Assembly (NCBI GenBank): GCA_024742875.1
Contig: JANSXP010000005.1
Coordinates: 62,001-126,000 of the forward strand
Source: Planctomycetaceae bacterium
GTDB lineage: Bacteria; Planctomycetota; Planctomycetia; Planctomycetales; Planctomycetaceae
Reading direction: 5' to 3'
Length of the DNA: 64,000 nt
In this document: positions 20,770 to 28,642 of the stretch, piece after piece
How positions within the stretch are numbered: the first letter of the stretch is position 1
Layout of the letters: each line of letters begins with the position of its first letter
Made by a program: the position numbers and the translations under genes
Notes under the pieces: generated by a model
What the model saw: the letters and a program-made list of their open reading frames with translations, nothing else
What the model was told of the DNA's origin: nothing
Database searches by the model: none

Positions 20770-20835
20770 AAAAAGCCGCCGCTCTGTGATGAATTTGAAG
20801 TCTGTTCCTCTCCGGTTTCTTCGCAGAACGGCGGC
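20770..20835 (-). terminator. Large stem-loop with T-run between symporter and 1140-residue gene
   Basis: Arms 20775-20786 and 20824-20835 pair over 12 bp with one mismatch around a 37-base loop. On the minus strand the stem is followed by TTTTT. The loop is long for an intrinsic terminator. It could attenuate transcription between the first and second genes of the operon, or stabilise the symporter mRNA 3' end. Confidence 0.4.
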
Positions 20836-20851
20836 CGTTTGCAGGCCGCGA

Positions 20852-22339
20852 TCAGCCAGACGCTTCTGTGAGCCGACCGCGACGCTGTTCCAGTTGTGCG
20901 CGAATGTCGTTCGCGCGGGTTTCTGAGATTTCATAAGTCCACATGATGGCCAGCGCGATGCCGGACGTCACGATGGGGATGACCACGTCAAACAGTCGCA
21001 GCATCAGCAGTGTGTCGGCAGACTGCACCACAGGCTCGGTGGCATCCGGGGCGGGCGTCACAAAGCCGGAAAAGGCCAGCAGATAACCGCCCAGTAGTCC
21101 CGCCAGCGCCAGCCCCACTTTCACCATCCACCAGTAGATCGCTCCAAACACACCTTCGCGCCGCTGGCTGGATTCCAACTCGTCATAGTCACACACATCG
21201 GAGATCATTGATCCCATCAGCGTGAACAGCGAGCCGGTGCCAAACGCCACAAACGGACAGGAGATCAGCAGCAGATAAGGATGGTCCGGGTTGTAGCCAA
21301 CCCACTTGATCGCATAGCCGAACATCGACAGCGAGATGGTGACCATGAACGTGGTGCGCTTGCCCAGATGCTGCGACAGTAATGCGGTCAGCGGGATGAC
21401 AACGATCGTGCAGACAGCCGTCAGTGAACCCCACCAGCCATTCAAATCACCGGCGGGCGAGTCCTGTCCGCCAAACAGATAGTAAATCATCACGTACAGG
21501 GAGAAAGAGACGGCCAGTTGGTAGCCGTTGAACACCAGGAAGGTGGCCAAACACAGTTTCACGAACGGCCGGCACTTCAGAGTCGTCAGTAAACTGGAAA
21601 AGAACTCCGACAGGTTGGCCGCCAGACCGGACAGTCCTGCTTTCTCCTGGGTGGCGACCGGCGGCGCCAGACGCTCCCGGCAGAAAATGGCGGGCACCAC
21701 ACCAAACACAACAATGATGCCACCAAACACATAGCCCAGGACGCTGGCCCCGGTCACTTTGTCGTCATAGCTGGCCATGATGGCCCAGATCCACGGAGCA
21801 CCAATCCATGCCAGCTGCCCGACGGCGTTGGCAAACGCGTGCAGCCGTGTCCGCTCGTGGTAGTCGGGCGTCATCTCGTAGCCGAAGGCAACCAGCGGCG
21901 TGGCGTAAACGGTATACGTGAGGAAATACGAAATCTGAGCAATCAGGAAGAACCAGAAGTAGTAATTCTCCGTCTTCCCGGAAGGCGGCTGCCACATGGC
22001 GGCAAACACGCAACCTGCCACAATGGCCCCGGCAAAGATAAACGGTCGCCGGCGCCCCCATCGAGTGCGTGTGTTGTCAGAGATGTATCCCAGCATGGGG
22101 TCAGAAACAGCGTCGAAGATTCTTGGCAGAAAGCCAATAATGCCGACTAACCTAGGGTCCATTCCTAGCCCAAGATTTAGGACAATCATCATCGCCGGTA
22201 TGGCAGCTGCCTGGAGATTGTTGACCAACATGCCACTTGCATAGGCACATTTCTGGATCAGCGGTATCCGGTCATCACTCGCCGTCACAGCGGCGGGTGC
22301 GGCCCCGGCCTGAAAAGGGTTGTCCTGAGCTGCGGCCAT
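20852..22339 (-). CDS. GPH-family sugar:cation symporter (MFS)
   Basis: Inner-membrane transporter of 495 residues with about 12 hydrophobic segments. The glycoside-pentoside-hexuronide signature is clear in the first loop: DAVSDPMLGYISDNTRTRWGRRRPF. Members import glycosides or oligosaccharides with Na+ or H+. A second conserved loop reads SDVCDYDELESSQRREG. It is the first gene of the leftward unit, divergent from lacI, with two LacI-type palindromes in the 174-base gap. Given GH32 in the same locus, the substrate is probably a fructo-oligosaccharide, fructose or sucrose-like sugar; this is inference from context. Confidence 0.92.
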   Translation of the reverse strand: MAAAQDNPFQAGAAPAAVTASDDRIPLIQKCAYASGMLVNNLQAAAIPAMMIVLNLGLGMDPRLVGIIGFLPRIFDAVSDPMLGYISDNTRTRWGRRRPFIFAGAIVAGCVFAAMWQPPSGKTENYYFWFFLIAQISYFLTYTVYATPLVAFGYEMTPDYHERTRLHAFANAVGQLAWIGAPWIWAIMASYDDKVTGASVLGYVFGGIIVVFGVVPAIFCRERLAPPVATQEKAGLSGLAANLSEFFSSLLTTLKCRPFVKLCLATFLVFNGYQLAVSFSLYVMIYYLFGGQDSPAGDLNGWWGSLTAVCTIVVIPLTALLSQHLGKRTTFMVTISLSMFGYAIKWVGYNPDHPYLLLISCPFVAFGTGSLFTLMGSMISDVCDYDELESSQRREGVFGAIYWWMVKVGLALAGLLGGYLLAFSGFVTPAPDATEPVVQSADTLLMLRLFDVVIPIVTSGIALAIMWTYEISETRANDIRAQLEQRRGRLTEASG

Positions 22340-22403
22340 AACTGGCGAACTTTCCGGCGTTTCAAGGATTCACGATGAATCGCTGGTCAACAAATACACA
22401 CTC

Positions 22404-22417
22404 TGAAACCGGTTTCA
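22404..22417. promoter_or_regulatory. LacI-type operator, site 1
   Basis: Perfect 14-base palindrome TGAAACCGGTTTCA with the CCGG centre typical of LacI/GalR operators. It is identical to site 2, with centres 26 bp apart. Both are preceded by ACACACT, so the wider unit is repeated. It lies nearer the symporter start and just downstream of its proposed -10. Confidence 0.88.
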
Positions 22418-22444
22418 TGATACACACTTTGAAACCGGTTTCAA
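22417..22444 (-). promoter_or_regulatory. Candidate promoter of the symporter operon
   Basis: On the minus strand TTGAAA (22439-22444) and TATCAT (22417-22422) are separated by 16 bases. The -35 box overlaps operator site 2 and the -10 abuts site 1, an arrangement suited to repression by the LacI protein. The boxes follow the sigma-70 consensus of other bacteria and are not validated for this organism. Confidence 0.45.
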
Positions 22445-22455
22445 TCGATTAAAAT
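22429..22455 (+). promoter_or_regulatory. Candidate promoter of lacI-type gene
   Basis: TTGAAA (22429-22434) and TAAAAT (22450-22455) with a 15-base spacer, short of the optimum. The -35 overlaps operator site 2, which would allow autoregulation. The start codon lies 59 bases further on. Confidence 0.35.
22430..22443. promoter_or_regulatory. LacI-type operator, site 2
   Basis: Second perfect copy of TGAAACCGGTTTCA. It sits over the -35 boxes of both proposed divergent promoters, so one repressor could control both the symporter operon and its own gene. Confidence 0.88.
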
Positions 22456-22513
22456 TGAAGATGTGGCCCGACAGAGCGTCTTTTCGACGCCGAGCCGCAG
22501 AAACCACCAGAAC

Positions 22514-23518
22514 ATGAACACCGTTACGATTCAGGATATTGCCAAAGCGGCCAATGTCTCCAAAAGCACGGTCTCCCGTGTCCTCAATGGCACCGCCACA
22601 GTTGCTGAAGACAAGAAAAAGGCGGTGCTGGAAGCCACCAAACGCCTGGGATTCCAGCCCAACATTGTGGCCCGCAGTCTGGCCAAAGGGCGTTCCATGA
22701 CGATTGGCGTGCTCACGCAGCTGATCGGCAGCCCATTTTACGACACGGTCGCTCAGGGTGTCATCATCGGCCTGCGGGACACCGGTTACTCTCCGATTTT
22801 TGTGGACGGCCAGTGGCAGAAAAACAGCGAAGTGGAAGCCATCCAGGCCCTGCTGGGGCGTCGTGTGGACGGTTTGGTGCTGATCGGCGGGGGCGTCGCG
22901 GAAAATGAAATCACGCAGCTCTGCGGTTCCACGCCGGCTGTGATCGTTGCGCGCAAGTTGAACAGTGAGTCTCACCGAACCATTCACATGGACAACGTCG
23001 ACGGTGGCTATCGGGCGACGCGACACATGATCGAAAAGGGCCACCAGCGGATCGCCATCATCAAAGGGCTCGGCCATCACCCGGATGCCATTGACCGTTT
23101 TGAAGGGTATCGCAAAGCCCATCAGGAAGCGGGACTGGACATTGACCCCGGGCTGGTACTGGAAGGTGATTTTTCCGCGGACTCCGGCGTTGCGGGTGTC
23201 GACAAACTGCTGGCCGAGAAGACCCTCTTCACGGCCGTATTTGCCGCCAACGACATGACGGCGTTTGGCGCACGACTGGCGCTGTACCGCAAAGGGATTC
23301 GTGTGCCAGGCGAGGTCTCACTCATTGGTTTCGACGACCAGATGGAAGCCACCTACTCGACTCCGCCGCTGACCACGGTACGTCAGCCGGCCCGCGAAAT
23401 GGGCCAGCAGGCGGCTCACGCCGTGGCCGCACTGATTGACGGAGAGGAGTTTGAGTCCCAGTGTGTTCACGGAGAACTGGTACTGCGAGAATCCGTCGCT
23501 CCGCCTCCGGCCGATTAA
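22514..23518 (+). CDS. LacI/GalR-family transcriptional regulator
   Basis: 334 residues. The N-terminal helix-turn-helix reads TIQDIAKAANVSKSTVSRVLNG, with the hinge helix at about 45-58 (NIVARSLAKGRS). The periplasmic-binding-protein-like effector domain spans 60-330 and includes FAANDMTAFGA and SLIGFDDQ. It is expected to bind the paired TGAAACCGGTTTCA palindromes 71-110 bases upstream and respond to a sugar or sugar phosphate. The start is the ATG at 22514, which gives the canonical LacI N-terminus; an in-frame ATG at 22463 would add 17 residues. It is followed by the GH32 gene on the same strand after 113 bases, so the two may share a transcript. Confidence 0.94.
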   Translation: MNTVTIQDIAKAANVSKSTVSRVLNGTATVAEDKKKAVLEATKRLGFQPNIVARSLAKGRSMTIGVLTQLIGSPFYDTVAQGVIIGLRDTGYSPIFVDGQWQKNSEVEAIQALLGRRVDGLVLIGGGVAENEITQLCGSTPAVIVARKLNSESHRTIHMDNVDGGYRATRHMIEKGHQRIAIIKGLGHHPDAIDRFEGYRKAHQEAGLDIDPGLVLEGDFSADSGVAGVDKLLAEKTLFTAVFAANDMTAFGARLALYRKGIRVPGEVSLIGFDDQMEATYSTPPLTTVRQPAREMGQQAAHAVAALIDGEEFESQCVHGELVLRESVAPPPAD

Positions 23519-23577
23519 ACGTCCCCGCACCCAACCGCAGGGAGCCGATGATCAACCGACGGTTCGGCTCAGGGACA

Positions 23578-23607
23578 CTCCAACCTGTCGGACGCTCCAA
23601 CCTGTCG
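23578..23607. repeat. Short direct repeat in the GH32 leader
   Basis: The 13-base sequence CTCCAACCTGTCG occurs at 23578-23590 and again at 23595-23607, a 17-base period, between lacI and the GH32 gene. It is not palindromic. It could be a chance duplication or a binding site. Confidence 0.7.
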
Positions 23608-23631
23608 CAGCCCATCACAGAAAGCACCATC

Positions 23632-25704
23632 ATGGAACACGTCCGGCTGACGTTCCTCCGCGCGTTTCAACAACTGCTGCCACTTTGCCTGCTGCTGATG
23701 ACGACTGCCACGGCCACCGCCTGGCCACGGGCCGATGACCTGCTCATTGCAGACTTCGAATCGGACAGTTACGATGGCTGGCAGGTAACCGGAGAGGCGT
23801 TCGGCCCGGGACCGGCTGCCGGCACGCTGGCCCGACAGAACGAGGTTGCCGGTTATCGCGGCAGCCGCCTGGTCAACACATTCTTCCAGGGCGACCAGAC
23901 CACGGGCACTGCCACCAGCCCTGCATTCCGCATTCAGCGATCACATATTGCCTTTCTGATCGGTGGCGGCCGCTCAGACAGCATGGGCATGCAGCTGATT
24001 GTTGACGGCACGGTCGTCCGTTCGGCGACCGGAACAGAGTCCGAGGCGCTCGAATGGGACTCCTGGAACGTTGCAGAACTGCAGGGACAACAGGCCACAC
24101 TGCGTCTGTTTGATGAGGCCACCGGTGGCTGGGGCCACCTGTGTGTGGACCACATCATCCAGACCGAGCAGCCGCCGGAGGGCAACGATCCCGCCGTCCA
24201 GCTGCGTGAATACCGCCGCTCACCACAGTATTTCCAGGAGAGGCTGCGTCCGCAGTTTCATTTCTCACCCGAGATCAACTGGATGAACGATCCCAACGGG
24301 CTGGTCTACCACAACGGCGAATATCATCTGTTCCACCAATACAATCCGTTTGGCAACTCCTGGGGTCACATGAGCTGGGGGCATGCCGTCAGCAAAGATC
24401 TGGTGCACTGGACGCACCTGCCACTGGCTCTTGCAGAAACCGATGGCGTCATGGCATTCAGCGGCTGCTGTGTGATCGATCATCACAACTCCTCGGGATT
24501 CGGCACTGAAGATAACCCACCGATGGTGGCCATCTACACGGGACATGGACACGGGAAACAGGTGCAGAATCTGGCCTGCAGTCTGGACAATGGACGCACG
24601 TGGACCATGCACGAAGGCAACCCGGTGCTCGACCTGAAGGCCACCGACTTTCGGGATCCCAAAGTCTTCTGGCACAAGCAGACTCAGCGCTGGGTGATGG
24701 TCGTTTCTCTGGCCGTGGAAAAGGTGCTTGTCTTTTACGGTTCGCCCGATCTGAAGAACTGGACCGAACTAAGCCGCTTTGGCCCCGCAGGCACCATCAA
24801 CAAGCCCAACTGGGAATGCCCCGATCTGTTTGAACTGCCTGTGGAAGGCGCACCGGGGGAGACGCGATGGGTCCTGGAAGCAGACATCGGCAGTGGTTCC
24901 ATCGCCGGTGGCAGTGGCGGCGAGTACTTTGTGGGTACGTTTGACGGGACACGCTTTCAAACCGAACAGGACGCGCAATGGGTGGACTTCGGTCGCGACT
25001 TTTACGCGCCCATCAGCTGGGACAACATCCCCGCCAGCGACGGCCGGCGGATCTGGCTGGGCTGGATGAACAACTGGGAAACCTGCCTTGTGCCCACTCA
25101 CCCCTGGCGCAGCTGCATGAGCGTTCCCCGCACGCTGAGTCTGCGAAAGCTGTCATTTAACGCAGAAGAACCACCGCGGTATGTGCTTGTGCAAAAGCCT
25201 GTGCGTGAGTTGCAGGCGCTGCGGCAGGCGGCCATCGTGCCGGAAGCCGTACCCGCCGCCTGGCCGCCGGTCGACGTGGTCCGTCCCGGTGAACTGGCTG
25301 ATCTGCCGCTCGAAATTGAAGCCACCCTGCAGCCGGGAACCGCTCGCTCCGTGGGCCTGCGGATCGTGACCGGTGACCAGCAGTATCTGGAAGTCGGCTA
25401 CGACCGTCATTCGGCAGGCGTATACGTCGACCGCAGCCGATCGGGCGATGTGGACTTTCATCCGGCGTTTTCCGGTCGCCATGTGGCGCCCGCCCGACTG
25501 ATCAATGAGCGTATCCAACTGCAAATCCTGGTCGACCGGTCCTGCGTGGAAGTGTTCATCAATGAAGGTGAGGCGGTCATCAGCGACCGTTTCTTCCCAT
25601 CTGCCATCAGCCCGGTGATCCGCGTTTTTGCCGGCGACGATTCGGCCGCCATTCATGATCTGAAAATCCATCGCCTGCGGTCCATCTGGAGACAGCACCC
25701 CTGA
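23632..25704 (+). CDS. Secreted GH32 fructanase (levanase/invertase-like)
   Basis: 690 residues with a signal peptide to about residue 31. Residues 35-185 form an extra beta-rich domain (IADFESDSYDGWQVTGEAFG) before the GH32 five-blade propeller (about 200-510). All three catalytic motifs are present: the nucleophile Asp220 in WMNDPNG, Asp342 in FRDP and the acid/base Glu395 in WECPDLF. The C-terminal beta-sandwich follows from about 550 (DRSCVEVFINEGEAVISDRF). It hydrolyses terminal or internal beta-fructoside bonds of levan, inulin or sucrose; which one cannot be read here. Start at the signal peptide; upstream frame rejected. It is downstream of lacI and probably controlled by it, and it defines the likely substrate of the whole locus. 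Confidence 0.95.
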   Translation: MEHVRLTFLRAFQQLLPLCLLLMTTATATAWPRADDLLIADFESDSYDGWQVTGEAFGPGPAAGTLARQNEVAGYRGSRLVNTFFQGDQTTGTATSPAFRIQRSHIAFLIGGGRSDSMGMQLIVDGTVVRSATGTESEALEWDSWNVAELQGQQATLRLFDEATGGWGHLCVDHIIQTEQPPEGNDPAVQLREYRRSPQYFQERLRPQFHFSPEINWMNDPNGLVYHNGEYHLFHQYNPFGNSWGHMSWGHAVSKDLVHWTHLPLALAETDGVMAFSGCCVIDHHNSSGFGTEDNPPMVAIYTGHGHGKQVQNLACSLDNGRTWTMHEGNPVLDLKATDFRDPKVFWHKQTQRWVMVVSLAVEKVLVFYGSPDLKNWTELSRFGPAGTINKPNWECPDLFELPVEGAPGETRWVLEADIGSGSIAGGSGGEYFVGTFDGTRFQTEQDAQWVDFGRDFYAPISWDNIPASDGRRIWLGWMNNWETCLVPTHPWRSCMSVPRTLSLRKLSFNAEEPPRYVLVQKPVRELQALRQAAIVPEAVPAAWPPVDVVRPGELADLPLEIEATLQPGTARSVGLRIVTGDQQYLEVGYDRHSAGVYVDRSRSGDVDFHPAFSGRHVAPARLINERIQLQILVDRSCVEVFINEGEAVISDRFFPSAISPVIRVFAGDDSAAIHDLKIHRLRSIWRQHP

Positions 25705-25845
25705 CGGGCGAGGGGAGTGGGAGGACCGCGTCGATCAGCACCGGGTTGCTGCACGCCTTGCCGATACGCCACTGTTCCCGTTCACATTGCCCCAGGGCTG
25801 CGGTATCATCACAGGTCGACTCTCCTGTCCGCTGAACCCCATTGA

Positions 25846-27246
25846 ATGATGATGATGTCTGCTGCCGCTGATCATTCTGCTCCCACCGCAGGACTTTCCG
25901 CGCGACACGGCTCAGCCCGGCTGGTGATCGTTGCTGTGATCCTGGCAGCCATAGGAATTTGCGGCTGGTACGGCAGAAACTGGTGGCGGCAAACAGCCGA
26001 ACAGCAGCGGATCACGGCCTGTCGCGAAGCATCGCTGAAAGAAGACTGGAAGACGCTGCAGCGTCTGTCCCGCGCATGGACGGAAGATCGGCCGGACTCG
26101 ACGGACGCTTGGCTGAACCTGGCCGAAGCCGAAGTGGAACTTGGTCGTTACGAGGAAGGCGCAGAGGCTTTGGGGCATGTCGACAGAAACGATCCCCGCG
26201 CGGCCATGTCCATCCTCCAGAAGGCCACCATTGAATGGAACGAACTGAACCTGCCGCTGGAGGGGATGAAGTCGTGTAAGGAGGCCCTGCAACTGGATCC
26301 AGCCTGCATTCAGGCGCACGCGCAGGTCATCGCCTTTTATGCCATGACGTTCCAGCGACCACAGATGCTGTCCGCCATTCGCACGTCGATCGCCGATCGT
26401 GGGGAGCCGCGTGAGGCCTATGTTTACCTGATGCTGGCCGACCAGCCCATCTTCTCCAACGCGATTGACCTGAACGCTCGCTGGATGGCGTCCGCGCCCC
26501 AGCATTCCGAGTTCCGCGTGGGGCTGGCCATCCAGACGGCCCTGCATCGTTTTCTGACGGCCACCGCAGAAGCCAACACCGATGCTTACGCCAACGAGCA
26601 GGAGGCGCTGCAGCGGCTGGCGGAATTTGCCGTTGAGTTTCCTGGTAACGAACCGCTGCTCAGCGTGCTGCTGGATTACTACGTGGAAGAGGGTGACGAA
26701 GAGCGCGTGGCCAGTCTGCTGTCTCAGGTTTCTGATGCCAGCGTGCGGGATCACATTATCTGGACGGCGCGGGGCTGGTACCTCGGGGTTCAGGGAGATC
26801 TCGACGGCGCGGAAGCCTCCATTCGCAACGCCCTGAAACTGCATCCCTCCAGCACCCGGGCACATCTGGAACTGGCCAACATTCTGCGGCAAAAAGGCCG
26901 ACTGGAAGAAGCCACCCGCGCTCAGGCGCTGTCTGCCCGCGGCGTCGAACTGCGCAAACAGCTGCTTAAGCTCGATAACGCCAGAGACGCCACGGGCAAC
27001 GATCTGCTGGCCATTATGGATCTGTGCCGCGACTGTGGTGACGTGGAAGTGGCCGAGGCTCTGCAAAAACGTCTGGAAGAAATGCCCGGCCTGACCATCG
27101 ACATGCTGCGTCAAAATGCGGCGCGGACCGGCAATTCGCCGCCCCCGGCCGATCAGACATCGGCCGATCAGACATCGGCCGATCAGACATCGGCCGATCG
27201 AACATCGGCCGGCCGTTCTTCTGCCCCTCCTGCCGACACCAGGTAA
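25846..27246 (+). CDS. Membrane-anchored TPR protein (paralog 1)
   Basis: 466 residues. One transmembrane helix at about 26-42 (LVIVAVILAAIGICGWYG) follows a short N-terminal tail that starts with four Met codons in tandem. The rest is helical tetratricopeptide-type repeats (WLNLAEAEVELGRYEEGAEAL, AHLELANILRQKGRLEEA, each about 34 residues apart in kind). The C-terminus carries four tandem SADQT-type units encoded by a 15-bp DNA repeat. It probably acts as a scaffold on the outer face of the inner membrane. It resembles the next gene in anchor, repeat type and the sequence around its first TPR (DWE/DWK, TEWT/RAWT, EDRPDS/AEPDS), so the pair is a duplication. Confidence 0.78.
   Translation: MMMMSAAADHSAPTAGLSARHGSARLVIVAVILAAIGICGWYGRNWWRQTAEQQRITACREASLKEDWKTLQRLSRAWTEDRPDSTDAWLNLAEAEVELGRYEEGAEALGHVDRNDPRAAMSILQKATIEWNELNLPLEGMKSCKEALQLDPACIQAHAQVIAFYAMTFQRPQMLSAIRTSIADRGEPREAYVYLMLADQPIFSNAIDLNARWMASAPQHSEFRVGLAIQTALHRFLTATAEANTDAYANEQEALQRLAEFAVEFPGNEPLLSVLLDYYVEEGDEERVASLLSQVSDASVRDHIIWTARGWYLGVQGDLDGAEASIRNALKLHPSSTRAHLELANILRQKGRLEEATRAQALSARGVELRKQLLKLDNARDATGNDLLAIMDLCRDCGDVEVAEALQKRLEEMPGLTIDMLRQNAARTGNSPPPADQTSADQTSADQTSADRTSAGRSSAPPADTR
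27151..27210 (+). repeat. 15-bp in-frame tandem repeat, four units
   Basis: GATCAGACATCGGCC occurs three times exactly (27151-27195) and once with changes (27196-27210). It encodes DQTSA units in the C-terminal tail of the TPR protein. The length is a multiple of three, so copy-number changes would keep the frame. Confidence 0.95.
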
Positions 27247-27260
27247 ACAAAGCGCCCATC

Positions 27261-28451
27261 ATGCGACCGGGAAAAACCAGGCTCGTTGCCGTTGTCCTGC
27301 TGCTGATCCTGATCACAGCCGGCTGGTGGTGGCGCCAGCAGCAGACGCAGAGAATCGCGGAGCTCAAAGACGGCGTTATTGCGGCCTTTGCCCAGGCCGA
27401 CTGGGAACGAGCGGTCAATTTGTCGACTGAGTGGACGGCCGCGGAGCCGGACTCGGGAGAGGCGTGGATCCGCCATGCCAACGCGCTGTCGATGACCGGC
27501 GAGCACGAGCGGGCGCTCGCTGCGCTGGACAGTGTGCCACCGTCGTTCGATCGCATCATCGAAGTCCGGGAAACACGATTGAATCTGCTGCTGCGTGACC
27601 TGCATCGCCCGTTCGCATGCCGCACCGCCTGTGAGACGCTGCTGCAGTCAGAACCCAAAAATGAAACCGCCCTGCATCTGTTGATCTACATTGACGCGAT
27701 GCTGCTGGACCTGCCAGCGCTCAATCAGGATCTGCGCCGCGCCATCGACGCTTCCGTGGAAACGCCCGATCATTACGTGTATCTGATGATGCTGGATAAT
27801 TTCGCCCTGATCAACGGCGCCGAGGTTACCAATGAGTGGCTGCAGGAGGCTTCGGACAACACCACGCTGATAGCCGCCAACGCGGTGCACACCCTCAACG
27901 AACTGAAGCTGCTGCAGGTGAAAGAGGCTTCCGACGCCAATCGCCGCAAACTGGAACAGGCACAGGAGCATGTGGAGCAACTGGCCGGCACCATGCAGGA
28001 ACCCTGCCTGTGGCGCAGTCGTGTGCTGACAGCACTGACCGACGGCGACATGGACGCAGTGCGCCGCCTGCTGGCTGCCGCCCCGGAATCCTCGCTGCAG
28101 GAAGCCGTCTGCCTGCGTGCCCGTGCCGCATTGCACGTGGCAGAAAACGACCTGACCGCGGCGGCCACCTGCCTGAAGCAGGCCCTGCTGCGTCATCCAC
28201 TTAGCTTCGAAGCCCGCGCGCTGCAAAGTGATGTGCTGCGAAGACAGGGAGATCGCGCGGCCGCATCAAGCGCGCAGGAACTGGCCATTATGGGGACCAA
28301 GATTCGTGAGACCATTTCCGCGATGAAAGCAGTGACTGATGCCAACCCGGCACTGCTGCGCCGGGTTGCCAACTACGCACGGCAGTGCGAAGACTGGGAG
28401 ATCGCCGCCGCCCTCGAACGCCGCCTGCCTCTGGCGGACGCCCCCGAGTAA
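27261..28451 (+). CDS. Membrane-anchored TPR protein (paralog 2)
   Basis: 396 residues. Transmembrane helix at about 8-23 (LVAVVLLLILITAGWWW), then TPR-like helical repeats to the end. It starts 14 bases after the stop of paralog 1, so the two form an operon. The similarity of the first 60 residues after the anchor suggests tandem duplication. It lacks the SADQT tail. No enzymatic motif is visible. It is closely followed by a strong perfect hairpin that probably ends the operon. Confidence 0.78.
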   Translation: MRPGKTRLVAVVLLLILITAGWWWRQQQTQRIAELKDGVIAAFAQADWERAVNLSTEWTAAEPDSGEAWIRHANALSMTGEHERALAALDSVPPSFDRIIEVRETRLNLLLRDLHRPFACRTACETLLQSEPKNETALHLLIYIDAMLLDLPALNQDLRRAIDASVETPDHYVYLMMLDNFALINGAEVTNEWLQEASDNTTLIAANAVHTLNELKLLQVKEASDANRRKLEQAQEHVEQLAGTMQEPCLWRSRVLTALTDGDMDAVRRLLAAAPESSLQEAVCLRARAALHVAENDLTAAATCLKQALLRHPLSFEARALQSDVLRRQGDRAAASSAQELAIMGTKIRETISAMKAVTDANPALLRRVANYARQCEDWEIAAALERRLPLADAPE

Positions 28452-28471
28452 GACAAACCTGTCAGGGCGAT

Positions 28472-28502
28472 CCATCCCGCGGTGGCCACCACCGCGGGAT
28501 GG
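28472..28502 (+). terminator. Strong hairpin after the TPR operon
   Basis: Perfect 14-bp stem (28472-28485 with 28489-28502) and a 3-base loop, 21 bases past the stop. Only CACTTTG follows, so the T-run is poor. The stem strength supports termination or mRNA 3'-end protection. Being symmetric, it could also serve the convergent cytochrome operon. Confidence 0.6.
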
Positions 28503-28532
28503 CACTTTGTGGGATGACTGCAAACAGGCAAC

Positions 28533-28640
28533 GACGCCCGCACCAATGGACGCCCGCACCAATGGACGCCCGCACCAAAGGACGCCCGCACCAATGGACG
28601 CCCGCACCAATGGATGCCCGCACGAGAGATGCCCGCACGG
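28533..28640. repeat. 16-bp minisatellite
   Basis: Unit GACGCCCGCACCAATG repeats at 28533, 28549, 28565 (one change), 28581 and 28597, followed by two degenerate units up to 28640. It fills the space between the convergent TPR and cytochrome genes and stops 3 bases before the cytochrome stop codon. The 16-bp period is not a multiple of three and it is non-coding. Confidence 0.93.
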
Positions 28641-28642
28641 AG

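Noticed and set aside
28533-28640. Short CRISPR array
   Set aside because: Units are contiguous with a 16-bp period and no unique spacers, and no cas genes are present; it is a minisatellite.
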